Source: an uncultured Bacteroidales bacterium | Lineage (GTDB): Bacteria; Bacteroidota; Bacteroidia; Bacteroidales; UBA932 | Assembly: GCA_927798505.1 (NCBI GenBank) | Contig: CAKMNE010000014.1 | Location: 1 to 15,713, forward strand | DNA: 15,713 nt | Direction: 5' to 3' | In this document: one piece after another, positions 1-7,915 of the stretch | Layout of the letters: every line of letters starts with the position of its first letter | How positions within the stretch are numbered: position 1 is the first letter of the stretch | Program-made: the position numbers and the translations under genes | The notes under the pieces: generated by a model | The model's database searches: none | The model's input: only the letters and a program-made list of their open reading frames with translations | Told to the model about the DNA's origin: nothing

Positions 1-1
1 C

Positions 2-1108
2 GAAGACCTCCGCGCCGACCGTCAGCCTGAATTCACGCAGATTGACTGCGAGATGGCCTTCGTGGAGCAGGAGGATGTGCTCAACACCTTCGAGGGTATG
101 ATGCGGCAGATGTTCAAGAACGCCCTTGGCGTGGACATCCCCAACCCGCTTCCGCGGATGAGCTGGTACGACGCTATGGATAATTACGGCTCAGACAAGC
201 CGGATGTGCGCTTCGGCATGAAGATTCACGAGATTACCGGCCTTGTAAAGGGTCATGGTTTCTCCGTCTTTGACAGCTGCGAGTACGTCGGAGGCATTGC
301 CGCAACCGGCTGCGCCGAGTACACCCGCAAACAGATTGACGAACTCACCGAATGGGTAAAGCGCCCTCAGGTAGGTGCAAAGGGCCTTGTCTATATCAAG
401 TGCAATGCCGACGGCAGCTACAAGTCAAGCATAGACAAGTTCTACACACCGGAGCAGGTAAAGGCAATCGCTGACGCTGTTGAGGCCAAGGCGGGAGACC
501 TCGTATTGATTCTCTGCGGTGCGAAGCGCAAGACCCAGACCCAGCTCGGCGTGCTGCGCATCGAGATGGGCGGCAGGCTCGGTCTGCGCGACCCTCACAC
601 CTTCGCGCCTCTGTGGATTGTCGATTTCCCTCTTCTGGAGTGGGACGACGAGACACAGCGTTTCTATGCAATGCACCATCCGTTCACAGCTCCAAAGCCG
701 GAACACGAGAAGTGGTTCTATTCCGACAGGAAAGAGGATCTTGAAAGGGTATGTGCTAATGCTTACGACTTCGTGCTCAACGGCACAGAGCTCGGCGGCG
801 GATCCATCCGTATCCACGATGCCGGGATGCAGAGCCGTATGTTCGAAGTTCTCGGAATATCCAAGGAAGATGCAGAATACAAGTTCGGCTTCATTATCAA
901 CGCCTTCAAGTTCGGTGCACCGCCACACGGAGGTCTTGCCTTCGGTTTCGACCGCGTCTGCGCCCTCTTCGGAGGTCAGGAGACCATACGTGATTACATC
1001 GCCTTCCCTAAGAACAACCAGGGTCGTGATGTGATGATTGATTCTCCAAGCCGCATCGACCAGTCCCAGATGGACGAGCTCTTCCTTGCCAGCACGGTTA
1101 AGGAATAA
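2..1108 (+). CDS. aspS: Aspartyl-tRNA synthetase, C-terminal part (5' end outside window)
   Basis: This class II synthetase charges tRNA(Asp) with aspartate in the cytoplasm. The reading frame is open from base 2, so the gene enters from the left; 368 residues are visible. A bacterial AspRS is usually near 590 aa, so the anticodon-binding OB fold and the first part of the catalytic core are missing. The visible part begins inside motif 2 ([15 protein letters not shown]) and continues through a region consistent with the bacterial GAD insertion domain. It ends with motif 3 ([16 protein letters not shown]) and the tail RDVMIDSPS. The ATG at 53 is an internal methionine, not the start. The stop codon overlaps the murB start by one base (TAATG), which suggests translational coupling. 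Nothing looks broken in the part seen. Confidence 0.96.
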   Translation, partial: EDLRADRQPEFTQIDCEMAFVEQEDVLNTFEGMMRQMFKNALGVDIPNPLPRMSWYDAMDNYGSDKPDVRFGMKIHEITGLVKGHGFSVFDSCEYVGGIAATGCAEYTRKQIDELTEWVKRPQVGAKGLVYIKCNADGSYKSSIDKFYTPEQVKAIADAVEAKAGDLVLILCGAKRKTQTQLGVLRIEMGGRLGLRDPHTFAPLWIVDFPLLEWDDETQRFYAMHHPFTAPKPEHEKWFYSDRKEDLERVCANAYDFVLNGTELGGGSIRIHDAGMQSRMFEVLGISKEDAEYKFGFIINAFKFGAPPHGGLAFGFDRVCALFGGQETIRDYIAFPKNNQGRDVMIDSPSRIDQSQMDELFLASTVKE

Positions 1109-2121
1109 TGATAAGCCGATACGACAATTACGATCTCAGCAGGCAGAACACTTTCAGGATGAAGGTGTCCTGCCGCTGTTATATTGAGTACGGGAGCATA
1201 GAAGACCTGAAAGGCTTGGATTTCGACTCCCTGCCCCAGCCTGTAATCAGCATAGGCGAAGGCTCCAACCTGCTTTTCACCGGCGATTTCCCGGGGACGG
1301 TATTGCGCTCCCGCATAGATTACATCAAGTATTTCGATGTTGGCGCGGACACTGTGCCGCTGGCTGTCGGTGCCGGGGTAAACTGGGATGAATTGGTTGA
1401 AAAGACCTGCAATGACGGTCTTTGGGGCCTTGAAAACCTTTCCCTGATTCCGGGAACCGCAGGGGCCGCCGCCGTCCAGAACATAGGGGCCTATGGGGTT
1501 GAAGCCAAGGATGTGATAGTCGGTGTCACCTGCTTCGACATCACTACCCGCGAGAAAACGGCTTTCAAGCAGGAACAGTGCCGCTACGGCTACCGCGACT
1601 CCATATTCAAGGATCCGCAGTACAAGGGGCGCTACATAGTGACCGGCGTGCTGCTCCGGCTCAGCAGGGAACCCCGGCCGCAGATTGCCTACGGTGCCCT
1701 GAAGCAGGTTTTCGCGGAAGAAGCGCCTCAGAGCCCGATGCAGGTGCGTGAGGCAATAATCCGTATACGCAGGGAGAAGCTGCCTGACCCTCAGGAAATA
1801 GGCTCTGCCGGCAGTTTCTTCAAGAACCCGGTAGTCAGCGCATCTCAGTTCCTGAAGATTTCCGAAGGATATGAAAACGTGCCGCACTACGTCCTCGAAG
1901 GAGGCTTCATAAAGATTCCGGCAGCCTGGATGATAGAGCAGTGCGGATTCAAGGGTGCAGTGCGTGGAGGCGCCGCCGTGTACGCAAAGCAGCCTCTGGT
2001 AATAGTGAACAACAGCGGAGAAGCCACTTCGCAGGAAATAATCAGTCTCGAGCAGGAAGTCATCGATGCCGTGCAGAAGCGTTTCGGCGTACAGTTGCAT
2101 CCTGAAGTCGAGCACCTATAG
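1108..2121 (+). CDS. murB: UDP-N-acetylenolpyruvoylglucosamine reductase
   Basis: MurB is the cytoplasmic FAD enzyme that reduces UDP-GlcNAc-enolpyruvate to UDP-MurNAc with NADPH, the second committed step of peptidoglycan synthesis. The 337-aa protein is close to the E. coli length. FAD-binding segments are visible at GEGSNLLF (about 50-57) and IPGTAGAAAVQNIGAYG (about 114-130). Catalytic residues expected for the type I family are present: Arg163 in YRDSIFK, Ser236 in GSFFKNP and Glu333 in HPEVEH near the C-terminus. The loop carrying YRDSIFK also favours type I over the shorter type IIa form. The start ATG shares its first base with the aspS stop and has no clear Shine-Dalgarno sequence. 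murA follows after 9 nt; its product supplies the MurB substrate. Confidence 0.97.
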   Translation: MISRYDNYDLSRQNTFRMKVSCRCYIEYGSIEDLKGLDFDSLPQPVISIGEGSNLLFTGDFPGTVLRSRIDYIKYFDVGADTVPLAVGAGVNWDELVEKTCNDGLWGLENLSLIPGTAGAAAVQNIGAYGVEAKDVIVGVTCFDITTREKTAFKQEQCRYGYRDSIFKDPQYKGRYIVTGVLLRLSREPRPQIAYGALKQVFAEEAPQSPMQVREAIIRIRREKLPDPQEIGSAGSFFKNPVVSASQFLKISEGYENVPHYVLEGGFIKIPAAWMIEQCGFKGAVRGGAAVYAKQPLVIVNNSGEATSQEIISLEQEVIDAVQKRFGVQLHPEVEHL

Positions 2122-2130
2122 TCAAGTAAT

Positions 2131-3438
2131 ATGAGTTCATTCATCATAGAAGGAGGCCATCGCCTCAGCGGTTCCATCCGTCCTCAGGGAGCAAAGAACG
2201 AAGCGCTTGAAGTGCTGAGTGCAGTGCTGCTCACCTCTTCGGAAGTCCGTATCGACAACGTGCCGGAAATACTCGACACGCTCAACCTTATAGACCTGCT
2301 GCGCGGGATGGGAGTGCAGGTGACAAGGCACGCAAAGGGGGATTACAGCTTCGTTGCCGCTGAACTGAACCTCGACTACATCAGGAGCGCCGAGTTTGTA
2401 AGCAAATGCGCTAAGCTCAGGGGTTCCGTTATGATAGTCGGCCCGCTGCTCACCCGCTTCTCGGAGGCCTTCTTCCCAAAGCCGGGTGGAGACAAGATCG
2501 GTCGCCGCAGGGTGGACACCCATATCGAAGGATTCGTAAAGCTGGGCGCCGACTATGTCTATGACACGGAAGTGAAGGCGTACCATCTCACGGCACCTGC
2601 GGCCCTGCACGGCACCCGTATGCTTCGTGACGAGGCGTCCGTAACCGGTACGGCCAATACCATTATGGCCGCAACCCTTGCATCCGGGGTCACCACCATT
2701 TACAACGCCGCCTGCGAGCCTTATGTGCAGCAGCTCTGCCGTATGCTGGTCAAGATGGGTGCGCGCATCGACGGAATCGGCTCCAATCTGCTGACCATCA
2801 CCGGTGTAAAGGAACTCGTCGGTGCCACGCACACCATACTTCCGGATATGATCGAGGTGGGGTCTTTCATAGGTCTTGCCGCGATTACCCGCAGTGCGCT
2901 GACCATAGAGAATGTCCATTACGAAGAGCTAGGCATTATCCCTGAGAGCTTCCGCCGCCTGGGCGTGAAGCTGGAGCAGAGGGGGGATGACATCTTCATC
3001 CCGGAGCAGGAAAGCTACGAAATCGAATCCTTCATAGACGGCTCCATAATGACCATAGCCGACGCGCCTTGGCCGGGCCTTACTCCGGACCTGCTCTCCG
3101 TGATGCTGGTAGTGGCCACGCAGTGCAAGGGCTCCGTGCTCATCCATCAGAAGATGTTCGAGAGCCGCCTGTTCTTCGTGGACAAGCTCATAGATATGGG
3201 AGCGCAGATCATTCTCTGCGACCCGCACAGGGCCGTAGTCATCGGGCACGACCACAAGCATTGCCTGCGCGCAGGAAGGATGACCTCGCCTGATATCCGC
3301 GCCGGCATCGCCCTGCTGCTTGCAGCCCTGTCGGCAAGCGGCACTTCTGAAATAGACAACATTGAGCAGATAGACCGCGGTTACGAATGTATCGATGAGC
3401 GTCTGAGGGCGCTCGGTGCGGTAATCACCAGAAAATAA
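2131..3438 (+). CDS. murA: UDP-N-acetylglucosamine 1-carboxyvinyltransferase, Asp-type active site
   Basis: MurA transfers enolpyruvate from PEP to UDP-GlcNAc, the first committed step of peptidoglycan synthesis, and is the fosfomycin target. At 435 aa it has normal length for the EPT fold. Lys22 in AKNEAL, Asp320 in the PGLTPDL segment and Arg390 in SPDIRAG correspond to known substrate-binding residues. The mobile loop reads PKPGGDKIGRRR (about 116-127): Asp121 replaces the usual catalytic Cys (Cys115 in E. coli). In other species (mycobacteria, chlamydiae) and in engineered Cys-to-Asp enzymes this change keeps activity and prevents covalent inactivation by fosfomycin. The start ATG lies 9 nt after murB and has no clear Shine-Dalgarno sequence; the stop overlaps the next start by one base. 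Confidence 0.97.
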   Translation: MSSFIIEGGHRLSGSIRPQGAKNEALEVLSAVLLTSSEVRIDNVPEILDTLNLIDLLRGMGVQVTRHAKGDYSFVAAELNLDYIRSAEFVSKCAKLRGSVMIVGPLLTRFSEAFFPKPGGDKIGRRRVDTHIEGFVKLGADYVYDTEVKAYHLTAPAALHGTRMLRDEASVTGTANTIMAATLASGVTTIYNAACEPYVQQLCRMLVKMGARIDGIGSNLLTITGVKELVGATHTILPDMIEVGSFIGLAAITRSALTIENVHYEELGIIPESFRRLGVKLEQRGDDIFIPEQESYEIESFIDGSIMTIADAPWPGLTPDLLSVMLVVATQCKGSVLIHQKMFESRLFFVDKLIDMGAQIILCDPHRAVVIGHDHKHCLRAGRMTSPDIRAGIALLLAALSASGTSEIDNIEQIDRGYECIDERLRALGAVITRK

Positions 3439-4439
3439 TGGAAGCACTGTTCCCTAAATACGCCCAGCTTTTCCGGGAGATTCTCTCCATAGACTCCACT
3501 TCCGGAAGCGAACGCCGTCTTGCGGAATTTCTGCTCGAGCGGCTTGAGGCCCCGTCAAAGGAAGCCATAGAGGTGGGGGATGGGAGCCTCGACCTGCTGC
3601 TGAGTTGGGGAGAACCGAAGGTGGTGTTCTGCACACATATGGACACCGTTCCGCCTTACATTCCCCCGAGCTTCGAAGAAGGCCTTGTGCGCGGACGCGG
3701 CAGTTGCGATGCAAAAGGGCAGCTGATCAGTATGTATGCGGCCTGCAAGGAACTTGAGGCACGCGGCCGGGAAGGCTTTGCGCTGCTTCTGGTCAGCGGG
3801 GAAGAGACCGGTTCCTGGGGCGCAAAGGCCTTCTCCGGCCGCCTGAGCGCGCCGCTTCTGGTAATAGGCGAGCCTACGGGCAACATTCCCGCCAGCGCAT
3901 CCAAGGGCACCAAGTCCTATGACCTCAGGTTCATAGGCCAGCCCTTTCACAGCGGATATCCCGAAAAAGGGCGCAGCGCGGTGGATATGTTCATGGACTT
4001 TATGATTGAGCTCGAAGTTGAGGCCGAATTCCCGCGGGACAAAGTGCTCGGAGAGACCAGCTGGAACGTAGGTATGCTGCGCAGCGACAATCCCCAGAAC
4101 ATACTCAGCCCGGAACTGAGCTGCCGCATTTATTTCAGAACCACCTTCGCCAGTGATGCCGCCGTGTGCAGGTGGATGGAGAAGAAAAACATCCCGGGCC
4201 GGATAGAAGTCACTCCTCGTGGAGGAGATTCACCACTGGAGTATTTCGTTCCTGAAGGATTTCACGGAAAATCCGTATCTTTCGGAAGCGATGCACCCCA
4301 TCTCGCAGGATTCGAAAAGAAAATCATCTGCGGTCCGGGCTCGATTTTCGTTGCACACCGTGATGATGAGCAAATCGAAGTAAAGCAAATAGAAGAAGCA
4401 ATCACCAATTATTTGAAGATATATGAAAGCAGTTATTAG
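3438..4439 (+). CDS. M20-family metallo-deacylase, candidate N-succinyl-LL-DAP desuccinylase (DapE role)
   Basis: This is a zinc amidohydrolase of the ArgE/DapE/LysK (M20) family, 333 aa. Metal and catalytic residues are in the expected order: His67-x-Asp69 (CTHMDTV), Asp91 (GSCDAKG), Glu122-Glu123 (SGEETGS), Glu145 (GEPTG) and a late His307 (FVAHRDDE). His171 in PFHSGYP fits the lid-domain histidine. The protein is shorter than E. coli DapE (375 aa) and its motif spacing reminds me of LysK or acetylornithine-deacetylase types. Family membership is therefore sure but substrate is not. Position decides the suggestion: it sits between murA and dapB in a run that also has dapD and an aminotransferase, where the only missing acyl-removing step is N-succinyl-LL-DAP desuccinylation. 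N-acetylornithine, N-acetylcitrulline or a peptide remain alternatives. Its start overlaps the murA stop by one base and its end overlaps dapB by 17 nt. Confidence 0.85.
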   Translation: MEALFPKYAQLFREILSIDSTSGSERRLAEFLLERLEAPSKEAIEVGDGSLDLLLSWGEPKVVFCTHMDTVPPYIPPSFEEGLVRGRGSCDAKGQLISMYAACKELEARGREGFALLLVSGEETGSWGAKAFSGRLSAPLLVIGEPTGNIPASASKGTKSYDLRFIGQPFHSGYPEKGRSAVDMFMDFMIELEVEAEFPRDKVLGETSWNVGMLRSDNPQNILSPELSCRIYFRTTFASDAAVCRWMEKKNIPGRIEVTPRGGDSPLEYFVPEGFHGKSVSFGSDAPHLAGFEKKIICGPGSIFVAHRDDEQIEVKQIEEAITNYLKIYESSY

Positions 4440-5091
4440 TGGATATGGCAGAATGGGCCATATGGTAGAAGGAGTGCTCCACAAGCACGGCATTGAAATC
4501 GCAGCCGCTACGGAGGACGTATGCTCCATCGACCCTGCACTTGCAAAGCAGTGCGTGGTAATCGATTTTACAACACCTGATGCTTTCAAGGCCAACTACA
4601 GGTTTCTTGCCGACAACTTCAAGGCTGTCGTAGTGGGAACCACCGGTTGGGATGAGATAAAGACGGAGGTCATCTCCTACTTTTATCAGGTCGGTACACC
4701 AATGATTTATTCAGCCAACTTCTCAATAGGCGTAAACGCCGTATTTGCAGCAGTTGCAAAGGTGAGTGAAATACTCAAGGGCTACGGATATGTTCCTCAC
4801 ATCGAGGAGACTCATCACGTCCACAAGCTCGATGCCCCGAGCGGCACTGCAAAGGTGCTCGCCTCTCTTGTGAAATCAGGTCTCGGCATCGCTCCGGACA
4901 TCACGTCCGTCAGGCAGGGAGAAGTACCCGGAACCCATGTCGTCAAGTTCAAATCCGAAGTCGATAAGATCAAGATTTCCCACGAGGCATTTTCCCGTGA
5001 GGGCTTTGCCGAGGGAGCGGTGGTCGCCGCAACTATGACCGAAGATTTGAAGGGCGTGCACGAGTTCAAGGAACTGCTGCTGAACAAATAG
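4423..5091 (+). CDS. dapB: 4-hydroxy-tetrahydrodipicolinate reductase
   Basis: DapB reduces the DapA product to tetrahydrodipicolinate with NAD(P)H. At 222 aa it is more compact than E. coli DapB (273 aa), with shorter N-terminal-domain and lid loops, but the signatures are intact. The dinucleotide-binding loop GYGRMG is at 7-12 and GTTGW at about 72-76. The family signature ETHHVHKLDAPSGTA (129-143) contains the catalytic His pair and Lys135. Translation starts at an ATG inside the last codons of the M20 gene (17-nt overlap, different frame). This start gives a standard N-terminus (MKAVISGYGRMG) and leaves no room for a later one. dapA follows after 7 nt. Confidence 0.96.
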   Translation: MKAVISGYGRMGHMVEGVLHKHGIEIAAATEDVCSIDPALAKQCVVIDFTTPDAFKANYRFLADNFKAVVVGTTGWDEIKTEVISYFYQVGTPMIYSANFSIGVNAVFAAVAKVSEILKGYGYVPHIEETHHVHKLDAPSGTAKVLASLVKSGLGIAPDITSVRQGEVPGTHVVKFKSEVDKIKISHEAFSREGFAEGAVVAATMTEDLKGVHEFKELLLNK

Positions 5092-5098
5092 AGTTTTT

Positions 5099-5977
5099 AT
5101 GGAAACACATCATTTTTGGAAAGGCTGCGGAACCGCCGTCGTAACTCCTTTTCTGGAAGACGGTTCTGTGGACTACGATTCCTATGCGAGGCTGTTGGAC
5201 AGGCAGGTTGAGGCAGGAGTGGATTTCCTATGCATTCTGGCCACTACCTCCGAAACCCCAACCCTCTCGTTTGAAGAGAAACGGAAACTGTTCGCGATTG
5301 CCCGCGAGCATTGTGCCGGTCTGCCTTTGCTGGCAGGTTGCGGCTCCAACAGCATTCCCGCCACTCTTGAAAACATACGTCAGATTCCCGAAGCGGATGC
5401 CTATCTCGTGGCAGTGCCCTTCTACAACAAGCCGACTCAGGAGGGAATGTACCTCTATTTCAAGGCTATAGCCCAGGAGGCTCCGGCTCCGGTCATTATG
5501 TATAATGTACCCGGAAGGACGGGCGTCAATATGCTTGCGTCCACCACCTTGCGCATTGCCCGCGAAGTGCCGAACATAGTGGGAATCAAAGAGGCTTCGG
5601 GCAATCTGCAACAGTGCAGGGAAATAATAGAGGGCGCTCCCAAGGGCTTCGCCGTTCTCAGCGGAGACGATGACATGACCTTTGACATCATCAGCGCCGG
5701 CGGCCACGGAGTCATCTCCGTCGCCTCCAACATCCTGCCTGCAGAAGTGACGCGTATGTGCCACCTCGCACTCGACGGCCGCTTGGAACAGGCCGCTGAG
5801 CTTAACGCCAGGCTGTTGCCCCTGATGAAGGGCTGCTTCGTGGAGTCCAACCCGATTCCTGTCAAGGCCGCTCTTGCTGAACTGGGGCTGTGCGGCGCAG
5901 GGATGAGGCTTCCGCTCACCGAAGCTACATCCCAAACCAAGGAAACCCTGAAAGAGATATTGAAAGAATGGAAATAA
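5099..5977 (+). CDS. dapA: 4-hydroxy-tetrahydrodipicolinate synthase
   Basis: DapA condenses pyruvate and aspartate semialdehyde, the first step dedicated to DAP and lysine. The 292-aa protein is a full-length class I aldolase TIM barrel. Lys164 in GIKEASGN forms the Schiff base with pyruvate. Tyr135 and Arg140 in YNVPGRTG, and Thr49-Thr50 in ATTSETPTLS, complete the expected catalytic set; the usual GTTGE is ATTSE here. SGDDDMTF (188-195) is also typical. The upstream base context is AT-rich with no strong Shine-Dalgarno sequence. The gene overlaps the true dapD start by 10 nt, placing the two consecutive functions in one translational unit. I cannot judge lysine feedback sensitivity from sequence alone. 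Confidence 0.97.
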   Translation: METHHFWKGCGTAVVTPFLEDGSVDYDSYARLLDRQVEAGVDFLCILATTSETPTLSFEEKRKLFAIAREHCAGLPLLAGCGSNSIPATLENIRQIPEADAYLVAVPFYNKPTQEGMYLYFKAIAQEAPAPVIMYNVPGRTGVNMLASTTLRIAREVPNIVGIKEASGNLQQCREIIEGAPKGFAVLSGDDDMTFDIISAGGHGVISVASNILPAEVTRMCHLALDGRLEQAAELNARLLPLMKGCFVESNPIPVKAALAELGLCGAGMRLPLTEATSQTKETLKEILKEWK

Positions 5978-6741
5978 CATACGAACAGTTCAAGGATACA
6001 ATTGCCAAGCTCGAGCGCGGAGAAGTGCGCGTTGCTCAGAAGATTGACGGCAAATGGGTAGTGAACACCCAGGTAAAAAAGACCATACTGGCCGGTTTCG
6101 CTTACGGAAAGATCGTGGAGATGTCCCAGGGACAGTTCCCCTTCTTTGACAAAGACACCTTCCCGGTACGCGAATTCAGCGTTGAGGACGGAGTGCGAAT
6201 TGTGCCCGGAGGTACAAGCATACGCCGTGGAGCCTATGTGGCCAAGGGTGCGATTGTAATGCCTCCTGCCTACATCAACGTAGGCGCCTATGTGGATGAA
6301 GGCACGATGGTTGACTCCCACGCCACCATCGGCTCATGCGCCCAGGTAGGAAAGAATATCCATATCTCCGCAGCCACCCAGATCGGGGGCGTGCTCGAAC
6401 CGGCGGGCGCTATGCCTACCATAATCGAGGACAATGCATTCATAGGCGGCAACTGCGGCATTTACGAGGGTACTATAGTGCAGGAAGGGGCGGTGATAGC
6501 ATCAGGTGTAATAATAACCTCAAGCACAGCGATTTATGATGCGACCACGGGAGAGTTTGTCCCGCGCAACGAAGACGGGCGCGTGGTAGTGCCACGCGGA
6601 GCCGTGGTGGTAAGCGGATCCCGTCCGGTCTCCAAGGGACCCGGTGCGCAGAGCGGTGTGCATCTCTATTGCCCGGTAATCGTAAAGTACCGTGACGAGA
6701 AAACAGCAGGTTCCGTTACCCTTGAAGAAATGCTACGATAA
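5968..6741 (+). CDS. dapD: Tetrahydrodipicolinate N-succinyltransferase
   Basis: DapD transfers succinyl from succinyl-CoA to tetrahydrodipicolinate, giving N-succinyl-2-amino-6-ketopimelate and defining the succinylase branch. The 257-aa protein aligns by eye with E. coli DapD (274 aa). It has the N-terminal block VAQKIDGKWV (22-31), then left-handed beta-helix hexapeptides through YINVGAYVDEGTMVD (about 102-116), IGSCAQVGKN, IGGVLEP and IIEDNAFIGG. It ends with the VVVSGSRP and LYCPVIVK segments. I chose the ATG at 5968 rather than the in-frame ATG at 5890, because the extra 26 residues would lie wholly inside dapA and match nothing in the family. The short acetyltransferase DapH is unlikely given the N-terminal domain. 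The next gene starts one base after the stop codon. Confidence 0.95.
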   Translation: MEITYEQFKDTIAKLERGEVRVAQKIDGKWVVNTQVKKTILAGFAYGKIVEMSQGQFPFFDKDTFPVREFSVEDGVRIVPGGTSIRRGAYVAKGAIVMPPAYINVGAYVDEGTMVDSHATIGSCAQVGKNIHISAATQIGGVLEPAGAMPTIIEDNAFIGGNCGIYEGTIVQEGAVIASGVIITSSTAIYDATTGEFVPRNEDGRVVVPRGAVVVSGSRPVSKGPGAQSGVHLYCPVIVKYRDEKTAGSVTLEEMLR

Positions 6742-6742
6742 G

Positions 6743-7915
6743 ATGGATTACAGTGAACTATTTTCCGCAGATACGCACAACTTCATGCGTTCTCCGGTCA
6801 GGGACATCTTCAAGAAGGTTGACCTGAGCAAAATATACTCCTTCGCAGGAGGCTATCCCCATCCCTCCACCTTCCCGACCGACAGGCTCGCGTCGATGGT
6901 AGAGACTGTCAGGGAGAAATATGGTGCCAAGATTCTGCAGTACGGCGCAACCCAGGGCATAAACGAGTTGCAGGAGGCTCTGTCCAAGCGCTACGATGTG
7001 CCCGTGGAGAATATCCAAATCACCACCTCCTCCCAGCAGGGAATCGACGTTACCTCCAGAGTGCTTATAGACCCGGGTGATGTTGTGCTGGTCGCCGATC
7101 CAAGCTATCTCGGTGCCATACAGTCCTTCAAAAGCTACCGTGCCGAAATAGTCGGACTGGACCTTACCCAGTCCTTTGAGGCTTCCAGGCAAAGGCGCGC
7201 CACCCTTGAGGCCCTTGTATCGGAAGGGAAGAAAATCAAGTTCTTCTACACCGTGCCGGATTTTCAGAATCCGAGCGGGGAAACCCTTACTCTGGCTCAG
7301 CGCTCCGAACTGGTAGCTCTTGCCCGGGAGTTCGGTTTTCTCATACTTGAAGACTGTCCGTACAGGGAATTGCGCTTCGAAGGTCAGCCTCAGACGACGA
7401 TTTATACCCTCGCACCGGAAAGGACCGTGCATCTCGGCAGTTTCTCAAAGGTTTTCGCTCCCGGTCTGCGTCTGGGCTGGATGATTGCCGACCTGGAATT
7501 CCTGGACAAGGTCTATGTCTGCAAGCAGGCCCTCGACCTCTGTCCTCCCGTTTTGGACCAGTATCTGGCAACCGAATGGCTCAGCAGCGGAGAACTGGAC
7601 AAGAATCTGGAACAGACACGCAAGCTCTACAAAGGAAAGCGCGACCTGATGATTTCAATGTTGGAGAAGTATATGCCGGAAGGCGTAAGCTGGACCCATC
7701 CGGAAGGCGGACTGTTCCTCTTCCTTACCTTGCCGGAGTACATTGATACCGTTGCCCTCTACGACAAGGCTCTTGCACAGGGCGTGGCCTATGTGGCAGG
7801 TCCGTTCTTCTATGCCAACGGCACTCACCGCAACACCATGCGCCTCAGCTACTCCTTCATCGATGACGAGAAGATAGAACCCGGCATCAGAATCCTAGCC
7901 TCCCTCATTCGATGA
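6743..7915 (+). CDS. Fold-type I PLP aminotransferase, candidate N-succinyl-DAP aminotransferase (DapC role)
   Basis: This 390-aa PLP enzyme resembles the 2-aminoadipate aminotransferase (LysN) and MocR-catalytic-domain branch of class I/II aminotransferases. Lys236 in SFSKVFAPGLRLGW binds PLP as the internal aldimine. Asn176 (FQNPSGE), Asp204 and Tyr207 (EDCPYREL) and Arg367 (TMRLSY) are the expected cofactor and carboxylate contacts. There is no N-terminal DNA-binding domain, so it is an enzyme rather than a MocR regulator. Lying between dapD and dapF, with an M20 deacylase in the same run, it is best placed as the step from N-succinyl-2-amino-6-ketopimelate to N-succinyl-LL-DAP. It does not look like ArgD/DapC or DapL. 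I preferred ATG 6743 over 6692 because the longer form overlaps dapD and adds 17 unrelated residues. The end overlaps dapF by 4 nt (ATGA). Confidence 0.87.
   Translation: MDYSELFSADTHNFMRSPVRDIFKKVDLSKIYSFAGGYPHPSTFPTDRLASMVETVREKYGAKILQYGATQGINELQEALSKRYDVPVENIQITTSSQQGIDVTSRVLIDPGDVVLVADPSYLGAIQSFKSYRAEIVGLDLTQSFEASRQRRATLEALVSEGKKIKFFYTVPDFQNPSGETLTLAQRSELVALAREFGFLILEDCPYRELRFEGQPQTTIYTLAPERTVHLGSFSKVFAPGLRLGWMIADLEFLDKVYVCKQALDLCPPVLDQYLATEWLSSGELDKNLEQTRKLYKGKRDLMISMLEKYMPEGVSWTHPEGGLFLFLTLPEYIDTVALYDKALAQGVAYVAGPFFYANGTHRNTMRLSYSFIDDEKIEPGIRILASLIR

Noticed and set aside
994..2115. A 373-codon open frame on the minus strand opposite murB
   Set aside because: It is antisense to an intact murB and its translation has no family motif; it is explained by codon bias in GC-rich DNA.
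5890..5967. Longer dapD with 26 extra N-terminal residues
   Set aside because: The extension is wholly inside dapA, is charged and unlike any DapD N-terminus; the ATG at 5968 gives a normal protein.
6743..7915. MocR-type transcription regulator
   Set aside because: There is no N-terminal GntR-like helix-turn-helix; the protein starts directly with the aminotransferase domain.
6743..7915. LL-DAP aminotransferase DapL
   Set aside because: The motifs fit the LysN/MocR branch better, and the presence of dapD makes the direct DapL route unnecessary; judged by eye only, so not fully excluded.
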